A DNA stretch of 64,000 bases, from the NCBI GenBank assembly GCA_020086605.1, contig JACBWW010000016.1:992986-1056985 (forward strand), read 5' to 3'. A program made the position numbers and the translations under genes. This stretch comes from Lanius collurio (taxonomy: Eukaryota > Chordata > Aves > Passeriformes > Laniidae). Under the pieces are notes generated by a model. It had not been told where the DNA came from and searched no databases. It was given only the letters and a program-made list of their open reading frames with translations. Positions 12,521 through 24,900 of this stretch are shown here, in pieces (within the stretch, counting starts at the first letter, position 1; each line of letters starts with the position of its first letter).

Positions 12521-15484
12521 TTCCTGCCTAAAGTTCCCCTCCATCATCAAGATTTTAATTCCTTTCATTTAATTTCTGGCTGGTGTGTTACATGGAGCAG
12601 CACTGTTCTCAGCTGTTAAACACCTCAGTTTCACCCCAGAAAGTGCCCCCACTCCATAGCAAATGAAGTGATTCCTCTGTGTCTCTTATTTCTTCCCAGT
12701 CCCGTTGTGAGGATTAATAAGCAGGCATTTGCAAAGCACTGTGTGATCCTCTGAGTAAAGGGCTTGTACAGGGGTGAGGTGCTGCCCTTAACAGAGGTGG
12801 CGTGTGTGACCAGGTCAGCCCAAAGCTGAATGTGCCTTTGGGGCTGGCAGCAGGCTCGGTGTGTCATGAGCACAAAAAGGAGAAGCTGTCTTCATTCCCC
12901 AACTATGACCCATTTATATCTCATGTATCTCTGGCATGGAAACTTGGCTTGGCAGGCTGATGGGGATGGATATCTCTCAACACTCCAGGAGGGTGACAGA
13001 CAGCTGGGGTCCATGGCACGTTCAAGTCTTACAAAATCAGCCTCACTGGGGGTTTGCAAGGTGAAAGGAAATCCGCCTGCCCTTGGGTCTGCAAATTTGT
13101 CATCAGAGTGGAGGAGCCTTGGGGCAATGGGGGAGAAAAATAAACTCTAAAGAAACTGATTTCTACCCCAGGTAGTAATTCCACAGAAAGGGAAGACAAG
13201 CCTAATCAGAAAGATCCCACAAAGCAAAAATCTTGAAGCTCCTGCTCCTGTGGTATCTCTACCTAATGTTTGGAAGGCTGTTTTGGGCAGTTGTTCCCTA
13301 ATGATGTAACCATCTTCATCTGTTTCTCACCAGTGGGCTGATGGTGAACTTGGGCTTAGTGTATGATGCTTGCAGTTTTGTGGACAGGTCATACTTTTAT
13401 CAGGATGATGGGGTGGTGCTCCAGGGGCAGCCCAGAGTCACTTGTCTAACTCTGTCCTTTCAGATTTAGAGGATTTGGGATTTCGAAGTGGTCTGCTGAA
13501 TCAGAACAGACTGTAACTTCCTGCCACGTCTCCTCCTGGTGCCAGCTCAGCACATGGAAACACACACACGTGGAGTTGCAAGTCTGGGGCTGTTTCATCG
13601 ACCCTCTTAAAGACTGCAAAGCACAGCCCTCCCTGGGTGATGGAGTCGCCTCTGCAAGGAGGAGCCATGGCCACAGAGATGCAGGATGAGTCAGACACTT
13701 TGCCAGGGCCTGGGAAATCAGAGCAAAAGGCAGGGGTTTCCAGGACTCAGATTAATTGCCAGGAGGGGGTTTTTATGGAAGAAGGAGAGTTATCCAGTTA
13801 CACTGGATAATGCTTTGGCTTCGACTTTTCTGGGAAGCTGCAGCCCAGAAGAGGACTTTTCCCTGCCAAACAAGGGCCAGTACAATGATACCCTTCCCCC
13901 AGGCCTCCACCCACTGTAATGTAATCACTGAAAAGGAAGATTATTTCTTCTGTGCCACACATTAACACTGGAGCTGCCAGAGCAGTGTTCCCGTGCTGGA
14001 TCTGTGCCGCCATGGCACACTGGCAGTGCCAAGGGGAAATGCACCACAGCCTTAGGCCTGCTCCCAGTTCCAGGAATGCAGGGGTCAGTGAATGGGGCAG
14101 TACAATGTTGGCCCCCAAAAACTGCTGTACTGGAGACAGTAGAAAAGGGTGGGAGCTGTGTCTCTGCAGCTCACATCTCTATCCCCTTAGCTCATAGACT
14201 TTGAGCTCTGCCTTTTCCGCTGTTCTCTTTCCTCCCCTGTTGCCTTCCCTGGCCTTTTTATCACTGCAGTGGGTCCAGGCTGCAGAGATCAGACGGGCAA
14301 TCTGCTCAGAATTAACACCACCCCATGGAGGCTGCAGCTCAACCCCTGGCAGAGTCAGGCTTGCAGGGCAGTGAGGTTTTTCTCTCCTATGTGACTTCCA
14401 AAGATGCAAGCCAAGCCCAGCTCCCCCTAACCATCCAAGGGGAAGTGACAGAAGATGGAAGATCCACTCACAAGGACAGAAGCCTGGCAGGGGCCTCTTT
14501 GGGGAAGGCCACTCTCCTTCTGCCTATGGAGGATGCAGAGAGCCAGGGGAGAAGGTACCTGGTGACACCACATGTCTTTAATTTCTCCACTCCTTCCCAG
14601 CACTCTTATAAGGGAGCTGAGGAGAGGTGAACGCCTGGGTGGCTGCTGCTGTCCCCTCAAAGAGCAGCTGTGCTTGCTAATCCCATGTTTCATTTCAAAG
14701 CAAGCTCCACAGAACTCTGTGGGTTCATGAAAATACCCTAAAGCTTTTGCTATGGCAAAGGACTACATGGCTACCATGCAAAGAAATGAGATTCACCCCT
14801 GACAGCTGCCCCCATGGACAGCTCTATAAAACACTGCCAGGCTTGCACCAATGCTTCCGAGGGCAAGCAGCTGCAATTGTTCTCTCTCTGCTCAGAGGTC
14901 CCCAGGCAGCAGCCACGCAGCCCAAGTGCTGCCCATTCTGTTGTATGCCATCCATAACACTGGAGGGATGGGCAGTAATGTCATTCTGGACACCCCTGGT
15001 GTGTCACAGCCACTGGGACTCCTTCCATGTGATTCTTTGGGACCCACTGCAGGACGGGCAAGGGTGGAAGCTGACTCAGCAAACTGCTTGTGGCAAGTGA
15101 TGCTTTCATCATCAAAGCAGGATCTCTGGCAGCATTTGTGGGGATTAGCAACAGATCCTGTGCTTGAACCAGCAGCTTCAAGTTCTCCCAGCTCCATCCT
15201 GTCACCCTCTTCAGCTGTGTGTGCCTGAGCTGTGCTGCCACTTCTCTGGAATGAAGCAGGATCACTGCAAGCTTCCTAGGCCCAGCCACCAAAACACACT
15301 GGGGGTTGAGGACTCCATTCCCCATCTCCAAGGCAGCGGTGCGAAAGGGTTAAGCCGTGTTGTTGATTGTCACATGGTGCTGGGAATGCAAAGGGATCGA
15401 GAGAGGCAGCGGCACATCTTGAGTGCACATGTGGCCTCTACCACAAACACTTCAAAGTGCTTCCCTCAGACTGATGGAACAGCC

Positions 15485-15610
15485 TGACGCCGACTGTAAA
15501 TGCCCTTGACACGCAGAGTGGAAAATATCAAACGCTCCGGCGTTCCCCCCGAAACGCGGCCTGTTCTTGCTGGGGAAGGCCTTAATGAACCTGCGCGGGA
15601 GAGGAGGAGG
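15485..15610. promoter_or_regulatory. CpG-bearing block, candidate conserved element
   Basis: Within otherwise CpG-poor sequence this stretch keeps many CpG dinucleotides (GACGCCGAC, ACACGCAG, AACGCTCCGGCGTT, CGAAACGCGG, CTGCGCGGG). The pattern suggests an unmethylated, functionally constrained patch rather than a full CpG island. No open frame or splice pattern fits a protein exon. Confidence 0.25.
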
Positions 15611-18119
15611 GAGGACAGGAGGTGTTACGGGTGGTTCTCATTTAGACCATGTATGGGTACATGCCAGCCCGGGCAACTGGACTTAATCTGAGGCAAATCC
15701 AAGGGCTCGAGGACATTTTAAAAGAGGCTGGGACATCAACTTGAGGCAGCTCCATGTCAAGATCCCATCACATCTTCCCCCCTGCCTTGCTGCCTGCCCC
15801 AAATTGTGCCAGGAGGAACAAAATGGTTTATCCTTTATCCTTTCCCTCAAGGAACCTCCATCTCTTCCCAACCCTGTGCTACCTCCACCACCCCCAGCCC
15901 TGAAATGCCCTCCCTGATCAGGTGCTTTTGTGACATTGAAATCTTCCCCAACCTTGGCACAGAGCAAATGGCAGAGGAAACCTCATTGTGTCCATGTCCC
16001 TCTCCTGGGGCTGTGAGATGGGGCAGACCTCTTTGCCCCATCTTCTCCAAGCAGAACAGGCCTCTCCTGGGGCATGGTTGTTCTCTGATGGGGAGGAAAA
16101 GCCTTGAGGACTGCAAGAACAGATTTCAATCCCCAGTAGTGTCATGGAGTCCCCAGGGATTGTCTGCTGTACCCTTGTCTGGGCCATCATCTGTCCCTGG
16201 TCATGCTTGACTGGCCAGGACATTCAGTCCTGGTGGCTTTGGCTGCTGTGTAGGTAGGTGACATCAGCCAGCAGTGCAAGAGAGCAGGGGAATGTGTCCC
16301 AAATCTTTGAGGCCATTTCCCCAGGATCGGGGCCGAGCAGGGACCTTGAGGCAGGGAGAAAGCACCATGTTCTCCTTGCTGCATGGAAACCTGGAGGCAG
16401 AGGCCAAGGCTCTGCCTGTGCTGGTGGAGATGCCATGAGGTACTGAAGGGTGGCCAAGATACAATAGCTCTTGACCCTGGCCCAGCATGAGAGAGACACA
16501 AATAGTCCCTGATGGCCCCTTTTGACCGTGATCCCTGCAAACTTTAGGGGAGTATGAGCATGAGAGATGGCAATGGACCAAGTGTACACAGACAGATACA
16601 AATTTTTTGCCCAGCAAAAGAGGGGACAGAAAGACAACAGGCCCGTGTGCAATTTCCTTGGCTCCAGCACAGCACACGTCACCGAGAGGCTGAGCAGGGT
16701 TCTGATGACTGTAGGCAGGGATCCATTGGTTATGACACATTTGGCATGAATGAAATTGCCTCATAAAGTACTTCTCAGATCAGCAAGAACTTGAGGGATC
16801 TTGGGAAGGAATTGAAAGAGAGCAAAGTTCAGATGGTTGACAGCAAGACCCCTCCTTGCATCTTGGAAGCAAAAGCAGAGAGAGAAGACCACCAAGGGGC
16901 AAAAGGTGTAAAATGGAGGTAGAATGGATGTTTCAGGTCATGGAGCACTGGGTCCACTTCCTGAGCTAAACCACGTCCATCTCTCTGGAAGAGCAACCAG
17001 TTTTCTGGATAACAAGGTAGAGCAATTACGAGGGTTTTAATAGAACATCTTTGAGGAACAGTATTAAGAGGGTAAACAAAACATGTAGATGCCACCATAA
17101 ACTGCTGAATCGTGGCAGCGCAAATATTAAAAAGCAAATCCAGAAACCTGCAGTAAACAACAGGAGGTAGAAATCTCCACTGATGACAAAAAATGTGAAT
17201 GGCTTGGAATTCGTGAAAACCTCCTGGGAAGGTTTATCCCCCAGTAAGTTCTTGGTGTACCCTCTGCTTGGAAAGGATGCTGTTGCCTTCTTTAGAGTTG
17301 TTGGTTTCTGGAAAGGGCAGGAGGTGGAGTGCCCACTCTCTGATAGATCACGGGAGGAGATTTTGAGGGTGACTTGGCTCAGCTGACTGTAGAACATGCT
17401 GGGGAGCTTGAGGGGGTGGTGCCTAGGATAATGTGACATGGCTGTGAGGGAGCGGGCAGCAAGGGAGATTGGGTTCAGCACTGGTGACCCTCCTGGGTGC
17501 TGCCAAGGCTGGCAGAGATGTCAGGGGACAGTGGGCTGGCACAGCTGGGGGCCTCCCTCGCCGTCCCTGCAGTGACAGAGAAAGATGGATTGATCGCTGA
17601 GTTGTGGATTGATGACTGCTGTCAGCTGGTGGCCTGCCTTGCCAGCCAGGGAACGGAAGCAGACTCCATGCCCAGTCTCTTTAAAGGCTTTTTGCCTCAG
17701 GATATGATTTATTGTTAGAAAACAAAGGATGTTTAAGGAAAAAAGCCAACACAAAATAAAACATCACAATTGATGAAAGCTGTCTTTGGTCCCCAGTGGC
17801 TTTTTCCCCTTTTGTGAGCCTGGGAGCAGAGAAGGGATACATCCCCCCACAAATAACCCCAAACCAGCTTCCTCTGCATTTTAGGTATGCAACTCTCCAG
17901 TCCTGTGATGGGCAGGGACTCCATAACGTATTCCCAGGCTGTCTCCCTGCCAGTGAGCATGACACTATGTGCAAACACAGAAAAGCCCTGGCCAGAGCTA
18001 TTTATAAGTGATGAGGGACCAGATTTTTAAAAGCACAGAGGTGCCCAACTCTACCCCCTGGTTCTGGAAAAAGAACAGCTTTCCTAGGCTGAAAATAATT
18101 AGGACTACAATTAAGGAGT

Positions 18120-18990
18120 GGAATGAATTATTTAAACAAAATTGAATGGGTGATAATCGGGGACTGTTTGAGGCTGTTTGGTGAGATGCTAAGATCAGTG
18201 CTATCCTGGAAGGCTGAACACTGTTTTGCAGAAGCCAGCCCAGCTAGGAGGGAAGGTGGAAGTGGTAGTATTGTAGGTTTAACATATATATCCATATATA
18301 CTTAGATAAATAGCATTATGGGCGTAAATATGTGGCAGTGAAGTGCCTATTGATGCTAATGATAAATAAAAAAGGAGAAATCTGATAGCAATGAGTAGAA
18401 ATCCATGAGAATGTGGGAAGAGAAGTTAAAGGTAGGAGTGAAAAGCCTCTTGCCACTAGAGTTAATGATAATTATTTTAACATATCAAAAAAAGCCAAAT
18501 CCTGTAATGAGACCCCAGACAATAATGGGAAAATATTAATCCTGTGTGTAGAAGAGACAAAGTTATTTGTTCAACATTTATTTTTCTCTTTGGAAAGAAG
18601 TGGAATGACACATCCATACTTTATGGAGATAATGAAACACTTTGTATTCTACCAGTGATGAAGCCGAATGTTAAAGAGCAGTGATTAAAGTTAGACAGTC
18701 TGCAGGATCAGATAACTTGCATCAAAGGATAAACAAATTGGCTTGAGAGCTCTCTGAACCATTAGTGTCGATTTTTAAACAGATCTGGAAACTCTGGGGA
18801 GGTTCCAGAGGACTGGGGGAAAAATCTAACACCAGGCTAATAAGGCAATAAATAAGATGGGCCTTGAAAACAAGCGGTGTTTGGCAGGACGTGGATCCAG
18901 AAAGACTGATCATAAGAAAAACCTTTATGGAACACAGTCCATATGGACTCACAGTATGTTGCATAATTAACATCAATCAGCTGCAGCTTG
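18120..18990 (+). mobile_element. fossil CR1-clade LINE, reverse-transcriptase fragment
   Basis: Translation shows hallmarks of the CR1-type reverse transcriptase, broken by frameshifts. ELSEPLVSIFKQIWK is readable from 18747. One frame over, GEVPEDW is readable at 18796-18816, followed by GKNLT. In intact elements these run together just before the finger/palm blocks of the RT. Upstream sequence (DNLH before the first motif) also fits. Downstream the similarity fades by about 18990. The element is 5' and 3' truncated, carries stops and frameshifts, and cannot be active. The left boundary is a guess from composition. Confidence 0.7.
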
Positions 18991-21824
18991 CAGAAAATAA
19001 AGACTTTTTACTGTCTGTGATGGAGTAATGACCTTAATTTACAAGGTGGCATCACCCATGTAGGTTTTTACATGATGCTTGGCTTACATCAGCATGGCAT
19101 CTCAAGGAAAAAAGGGAAGAAAATCCTTCCTGTAACAAACTAGAGACATTGGGATTGGTTTCACTGCCCTATAACCAAGTTGGTTGGAAATCTGGAGATG
19201 TTGTCTGGTGGGGTTGTTTCTTACGAGACCTTGCAGAGCTCTGATTAATGAGAGGGCTGATCATTGCTGGAGAAGCGGGCCGGCAGTCAGGAGAGGGCTG
19301 AAGCTCTGCATGGGCAGGCTGAGCTCTGTGCTCACCAGTCCTTGTGTCGTGGTCCCCAGCCCCTGCAGGGGAGGGAGCTGTTGCAATGTGCCAGCATTCC
19401 CATCTGGATTTCCTGTCTCTAAGGCTCTGGGGCATGTTGCTGTACATACCCAATCTGGAGCTGGGATGCAGCCAAAGCATGCCTCTAGATCTGATATTTG
19501 GGAAGCATTCTGGAATAACCTCATCTGTGCACAGCTTGGGTCCCTTGGCCAGGAGGACTCCCCTCAACAGTGTGTATCTTAACCCAGCTGCATGCAGGGT
19601 CTTCTGCAGCTGGAAGGTTTGACCAGCTGGAATCACAGGAAATCAGCCCAGATCCTTGGAGCAGCCTCTTGGGCTCATGAGCTACAGGATCCAGAGCAAA
19701 GGTGCGTGTGACAGCAAGGGCTGTGCGTCCTTCCTGGGGCTGCCCCACAACTCCACACCAGCTGTTCCCAGTCAGACCCGTTTATCCTTTCAAGCGGCGA
19801 TAAGTCTCCGTTGCGGAGTGCGTGACAGTCTGTCTGTTCCCTTCAGCCAAGTTTCCACTACAGCAGTATTTACAATCAAGTGCTCACACCCAGAGACACA
19901 GGTTGCAATGCTGAGACAAACGCTCATGGAACCAGAGCCCAGCTATTCCAGCTCTGTTGTTTTCAACCTACTATGTTTTTTTGAGTTCTGAATCTTTTTC
20001 TTGAGCATCAAAGACCTCCCGCTTTAGACGTTTCTAATCTGTAATGTAATTGCCAAGCGTATATGAACTCTCATTCCTTATGCACTTTAGGAGTAGCTTG
20101 CAGTGTCTTGGCTAGGTCGTGGGGCACAGGTCATAGCCCCTGGTTAAAAAAGGGAATTGCTGACCCTACAGGGCATGGAGAAGGTCAGGCTGGGAAGCAG
20201 CTCAGGTTTTACACAGTGCCTTTGAGCCTGGGACTTTTGGCAGTTTGACATTTTAGAGATACCGCTCCATGCATGGCTGGGGCACATCTGCCCACCTTGG
20301 GGAGCAAATGCAAGGAGAAAGTTGGGTCAGAAGAAGGTGACTAATGCAGCACAGCACCTCCCTTGGGGTGACCTCGTTCCCTCAAGGAATGGCCTGGCCC
20401 AGAGCAGTGTCATTTCTGGGGGATGTTGGCCATGACCATCTGGCTCTGTGGCGCCTTTCTGGGGTCAGCAGGACAGGAAACCGAATTCCCTTTCCTTTGG
20501 TGAGCTGTGTGCTCCATAGCTCAGGAATGTGAACCACCACATGTTTGGCTGAAAAATGATCATCCTCAGGAAGGGAACAGGTCTATCATGGTAAAGGAAG
20601 AGTACAACTCAACACATGACGTGCAGAAATGACGCCTCAGGGCTTCAAATTTGTTCCCTGTCAATGCAGAGGAAGAAAACTGACCTAGACACCGTTGAGG
20701 TTGACAGGTCTTAAGTTTAATCTGCTCTAAAGGCAAGATGTGACCCTGTGTTCCTTGCAGCTGTTTTACCCATTGGCTTTTCCTGCTCTCTGGCCCTCAC
20801 AACCTCTCCAGCAGAGAGGAGAAATATTCCTGTCTGTGCACTATCAAATGTGGGCTTCAGCTAGGACCCTCCGGACTGCAACCCAGCCCCAGGGAGGGGG
20901 CTGTTGCCAGAGGATGCCATCCCTTCTAGGACCTGGCTGCTCTCTGCTGCACAAGAGCCCGTCTCCAAGCACTGTGGTTTTCTTGCTTCCATTGTCCAAC
21001 GGAGGTACAGCAGAGACCCTCCATTCACTGCTAAGCCCCTTAGAAGAGGTCTTGCCAAGCTGGGCTTCTTCAGAGCCCTCCTTCAGCCTTCCTTGGGGTA
21101 GGCACATTTCTTCCCTTTTCATTTTCCTGGAGCTCCAAGCTGGGATTTTTGGGGTTGGTTTGTCTGCTGTTGCTGCTTTTGCCTTTTTCTTCCTCTTTGT
21201 TACACATCATCAGGCAATTTTTATTTCAGACCTTTGTTCCTGCAACCAAAACTGGACTCTCAATCCACTCAGAGCTGTGGCAGGGGGTCTGACCTCCATG
21301 ATCCTGGGGGTTATTTCTGGAAGTCTGTACAATGCTCAGGGACCTGCAGGCACAAGACCTGGCTGACAGTACCATGGGGCCCCACAGACTTTGCAGGCAT
21401 GAAGATTACCTGGATCATTCCCCAACTGCAGCCACTGGAATAATGATCAGGTTTTTTAGTTTTACCAGTAGAGCCAAAGCCTTGAATAAGAAAAGGCCCT
21501 GCCAAGCCAGCAGAACACATCCATCTTCCCAGTGAAGCAAACAAAAACCATTTTCAGGTTAATCAATCTGCCCCAAACAAAGCATTTTGGTTTGGCCTTC
21601 CTCACTTCCCTGTCTCCTCCTCTCTTCTCCCATTGCAACTGTTTGGATCCAGGATCTGCTGGATTCAACCCAAAGCCACAGAGGGGTCCAGTCCACTTGA
21701 GTTAGTACTTCCCTGCAGACAAAATCCGTATCTGAAAACTTGCGTGTACTTTTAAGTTCAATAATTTCCCGTATCATGAATTCCCTCCTTTGACCTTGGT
21801 CCAAATACTTGAGCTCGGCAGGAC

Positions 21825-21965
21825 CTTTGTTTATTCGCGCGAGATGCTCTTCTCTTTCAGCGCCGATTGTTCATCAAGGCAAGGACTATATTTAAGCTGT
21901 GCCCTGTGTTTACACAGTTGGCCGATGTGTTGTTGTGAAACCGTTGATTGAGGCCTGTTGGAATA
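21825..21965. promoter_or_regulatory. candidate conserved non-coding block
   Basis: A compact block with TTTATTCGCGCGAG, GCGCCGATTGTTCATC and TGTTGTGAAACCGTTGATTG. It combines retained CpGs with AT-rich homeodomain- and SOX-like cores (ATTGTT) and lacks coding features. It is called only on sequence texture; no alignment was possible. Confidence 0.25.
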
Positions 21966-24900
21966 TGGGGAGCGCTTGGCACAGATGGATTTTGTGCTTC
22001 ATCCATCTGCCAAACACCAACCAGGCTCTGCTGTTTCACAGACTCGTGATCTGACCGACTCTGGGCGCTGTCACGGGGATGGAGAAAGGCCCGTCTTCTC
22101 ACTCAAGGGACTCTTCTTGCCAGGCCTGGAGGCAGTGCTGCTTCCCAGTAAAATGGTTGTAATAATGTTTAAGCATGGGCAAGAGAAAAAATAAAGAAAG
22201 AAAGGACCTCCCTAAAACTCGTTCAAAGGGCTGGTGGAAATGGAGTCATGGAATTTTTTTGACAAATACAAAACAAAACACAGCCTGAGGCAGAAACCCA
22301 GCATGGAAAATTGGAGCCCGTTTAAAGTCTGTCAAAATTGTAAGTGGAGAAACTTCTATTCTCTTCCGTCCTGATCCTAAAAAGCTGTCTGATGTCTCTT
22401 CTCAGCTGGGAGGGGAGAGTAGGGGAATGGTGGGTACTCACCTCAGAATGCAACTGAAATGTGTTTGCATTTGTCAGAGGGGTGATGATAAAGGAGGACT
22501 GGAGAACAGAAGAGTGTGAGATGTTCCCAGGGGTCAGAGACATTGTGGAGGTAGCAGGAAATGAAGAAACACGAAGTCCCAGCTCTGGCTCAGCCACTGA
22601 TCCCATGGTACCAAGGAAAACATCACAATTCACCTTTCTGTCTTCCCTCCTGACTCTCCTTTGGACATGAACTATGGAAAGGACCTTCCTGTCTTCCTGG
22701 GGCTGGTTTGCAGGACTGGTGTGCAGGTGGGGCAGAAGAGGACTTCAGGCATGGCCACAGCCCTGCGAGCATCTGTGCCACCATGCAAACAACACACCCC
22801 ATCCCTCAGCACGTCAAGAAGGAAAAGTGGGGGCAAAAACTGTGTAAGGGTTGTGGCAGAGGGGATCTACTTAGTAAATCCAGGAGGAAATGTGGTTTAT
22901 AACTATGGGGAGGTAGAAGGACCAAATAATTTTCCTTGCTGGGATCTCTGAGCAGTGCCATGTGCTCATAGTGAGGAGGGAGGGCTGTGAGTGCTTCAGT
23001 GCTGACACTGTGCCCCAGGCCAGGCTGGCCATGTCCTGCTTTCTCCAGCTGGGACATCCCTGGCCAGTGACTCAGGCTCTCAGGGATGTGTGTCTGAGCC
23101 ACTTCCCCTCAGCCATCTGGGGAGCATCCTCTCCCCACAAATCATCCTCATGAGGCCAAAACCTGCTGCATCCTTTGCCATCACAGACCTTGGCAGGTCT
23201 GCTTCAGGCCCATCCACACATGGTAACCCTCTGCCTTCTGCCTCCACAGCTGCATCCAGAGCTCCTGGCTTGTCCTGTGTGGCTGGACTGCTCCATCACC
23301 CTGATAAAAAGAGACTAGTTTCTTGTTGTCCCAGATCTGGGCCTGGGGTAGTCAGTCATCAGAAACAGCAAGCTGCCTGTGGCCACGGGACATCTAAACA
23401 GTTAGAGAGAAGAAGCTGGGGGACCCCCAAAACTGTCTGGACTGGGGAAGGTGAGAGAGCAGAGAAGGCATGGCTTCTGTGGATGGATGCACAAATAGGT
23501 CGGGGCAACCTGTCACTGCAGAGTGCCAGAGTAAACCCAGTTGAGGCCCATATAAGACTTGGTGGATGCATTTTCATACAACGTTTGGGTTTGTGTCTCA
23601 TGTTCAGGTAAATCTGGATTGAAGCCAGCACATTGCAATTTGAGCTACTCCAAATGCTGCAGCATATGAAGATGAAAATCAATTATCAGTCTCCTGGCTG
23701 TTTAGGTCCTGGGAATAGAAAGCTTTTGAAGAATAAAGTTAGGAGCTTTACTTGCAGTCTCACCTTTTTTAGGTACCAATGTCCAGCTCCATAAACAGGT
23801 TAAAAGTCCATCTACTGGAGAGCATTTATGGACTCTCTAGATTCAGGAATGAGTTCCTGCTTCTCTTTTTTGTTTGCTTAGGACATTTATTCACCATTGT
23901 CCTGACCAGCCAGGAGGACTGTGCCAATTCTTGGTGCTTTTTTGACAAAACCATCATTTAGTCTCAGGTACCTCCTGGCTGCTGGCTGCTGGGATGAAGA
24001 CAGTGGAATCTGAGTGCAGACATACCAGAAGTGGTCTGTTGTACCTGGTCTGCATTGAAGGGGGACGGACTGCCAGCTACAGCGCCTGGACAGACATGCT
24101 GTGGTTAGAGTAGTCTTGGTTTTTAGATGGCAGTGGTATGAATTGTGTGTAAAGCAGACAGACTGGTGCTAAAGCACTTACTTGCAACAGTAGTACACCA
24201 TGGACCACCCTTCCTCATCATATGATGTGGTTCTGTCTATAGGCAAGATATGTAAAAACAATTTAAAATTAATTTAGCTTTTAAACCTTTTAAAAACATA
24301 ACCCCCCCCAACCTTTTGATATGGGATTGGACTGCTTTTCCAAACGGGAAAGTGTTCACATGAGGATTGATTTAATTTTTTTTCCCCCTTTTAAATCATA
24401 AACAGTCCCAGTACAAGAAACAGTAGCTGTTATTGATTAAAAGTTCATTTGCCTTGTCTTTGCTGATGATTGATATTTGGTAAGGAAGGATAGAAGAAGG
24501 GAAGGGTGTTGTACTTCGGAGAGCAAAAGAAAATGTGTCACATGTTACCTGCATCTTAGAATAATGTTAGTGTTGGAAGGCGCGTTATCCCAAAGAATAA
24601 CAGTTGTTTTAAGGGTCAGCAGCTCCCGGTGCTTTCTGCATGTGCACACGTTTGTGTCGGACGCGCCCTCTTTAAAAAGCGATGTGGTGCAGGAGGGGAG
24701 CAAGGCAACTGCAATCCCAAATGGGATTTTTATGTCCCATTGAAGGAAAGCAGCTCCCCACTGGATCACACTGTGCTGTTTCCAGTGGCAGGCTGTAAAG
24801 GCTTCCTTTGGGGAGCGCGTGTGCCGTGCTGTGGAGCGGGCAGCAAGCGCAGGAGGTGCTCAGGAGCTGATGGGTTTACCTCAGAATTGTTATTGGGCTC

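Larger units (their letters stand above)
6658..18119. other. intergenic stretch with palindromes, no gene seen
   Basis: Unique sequence with many short chance frames. The 166-codon frame at 7800-8300 ends in a Phe/Lys-rich tail with no domain. Separately listed are the hairpin at 7370-7412, a T tract at 8334-8350, inverted repeats at 10105-10128 and 11510-11538, a palindrome at 12501-12520 and a CpG-bearing block at 15485-15610. I saw no splice-bounded exon that I would defend. Confidence 0.5.

Noticed and set aside
13790..13810. 9-bp inverted repeat with 3-base loop (TTATCCAGT / ACTGGATAA)
   Set aside because: Stems of this size are expected in a 64-kb window.
20740..21366. 208-codon open frame with a hydrophobic segment (about residues 120-165)
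   Set aside because: The hydrophobic run comes from T-rich DNA (TTTTGCCTTTTTCTTCC). No signal for a real membrane-protein family and no exon boundaries.
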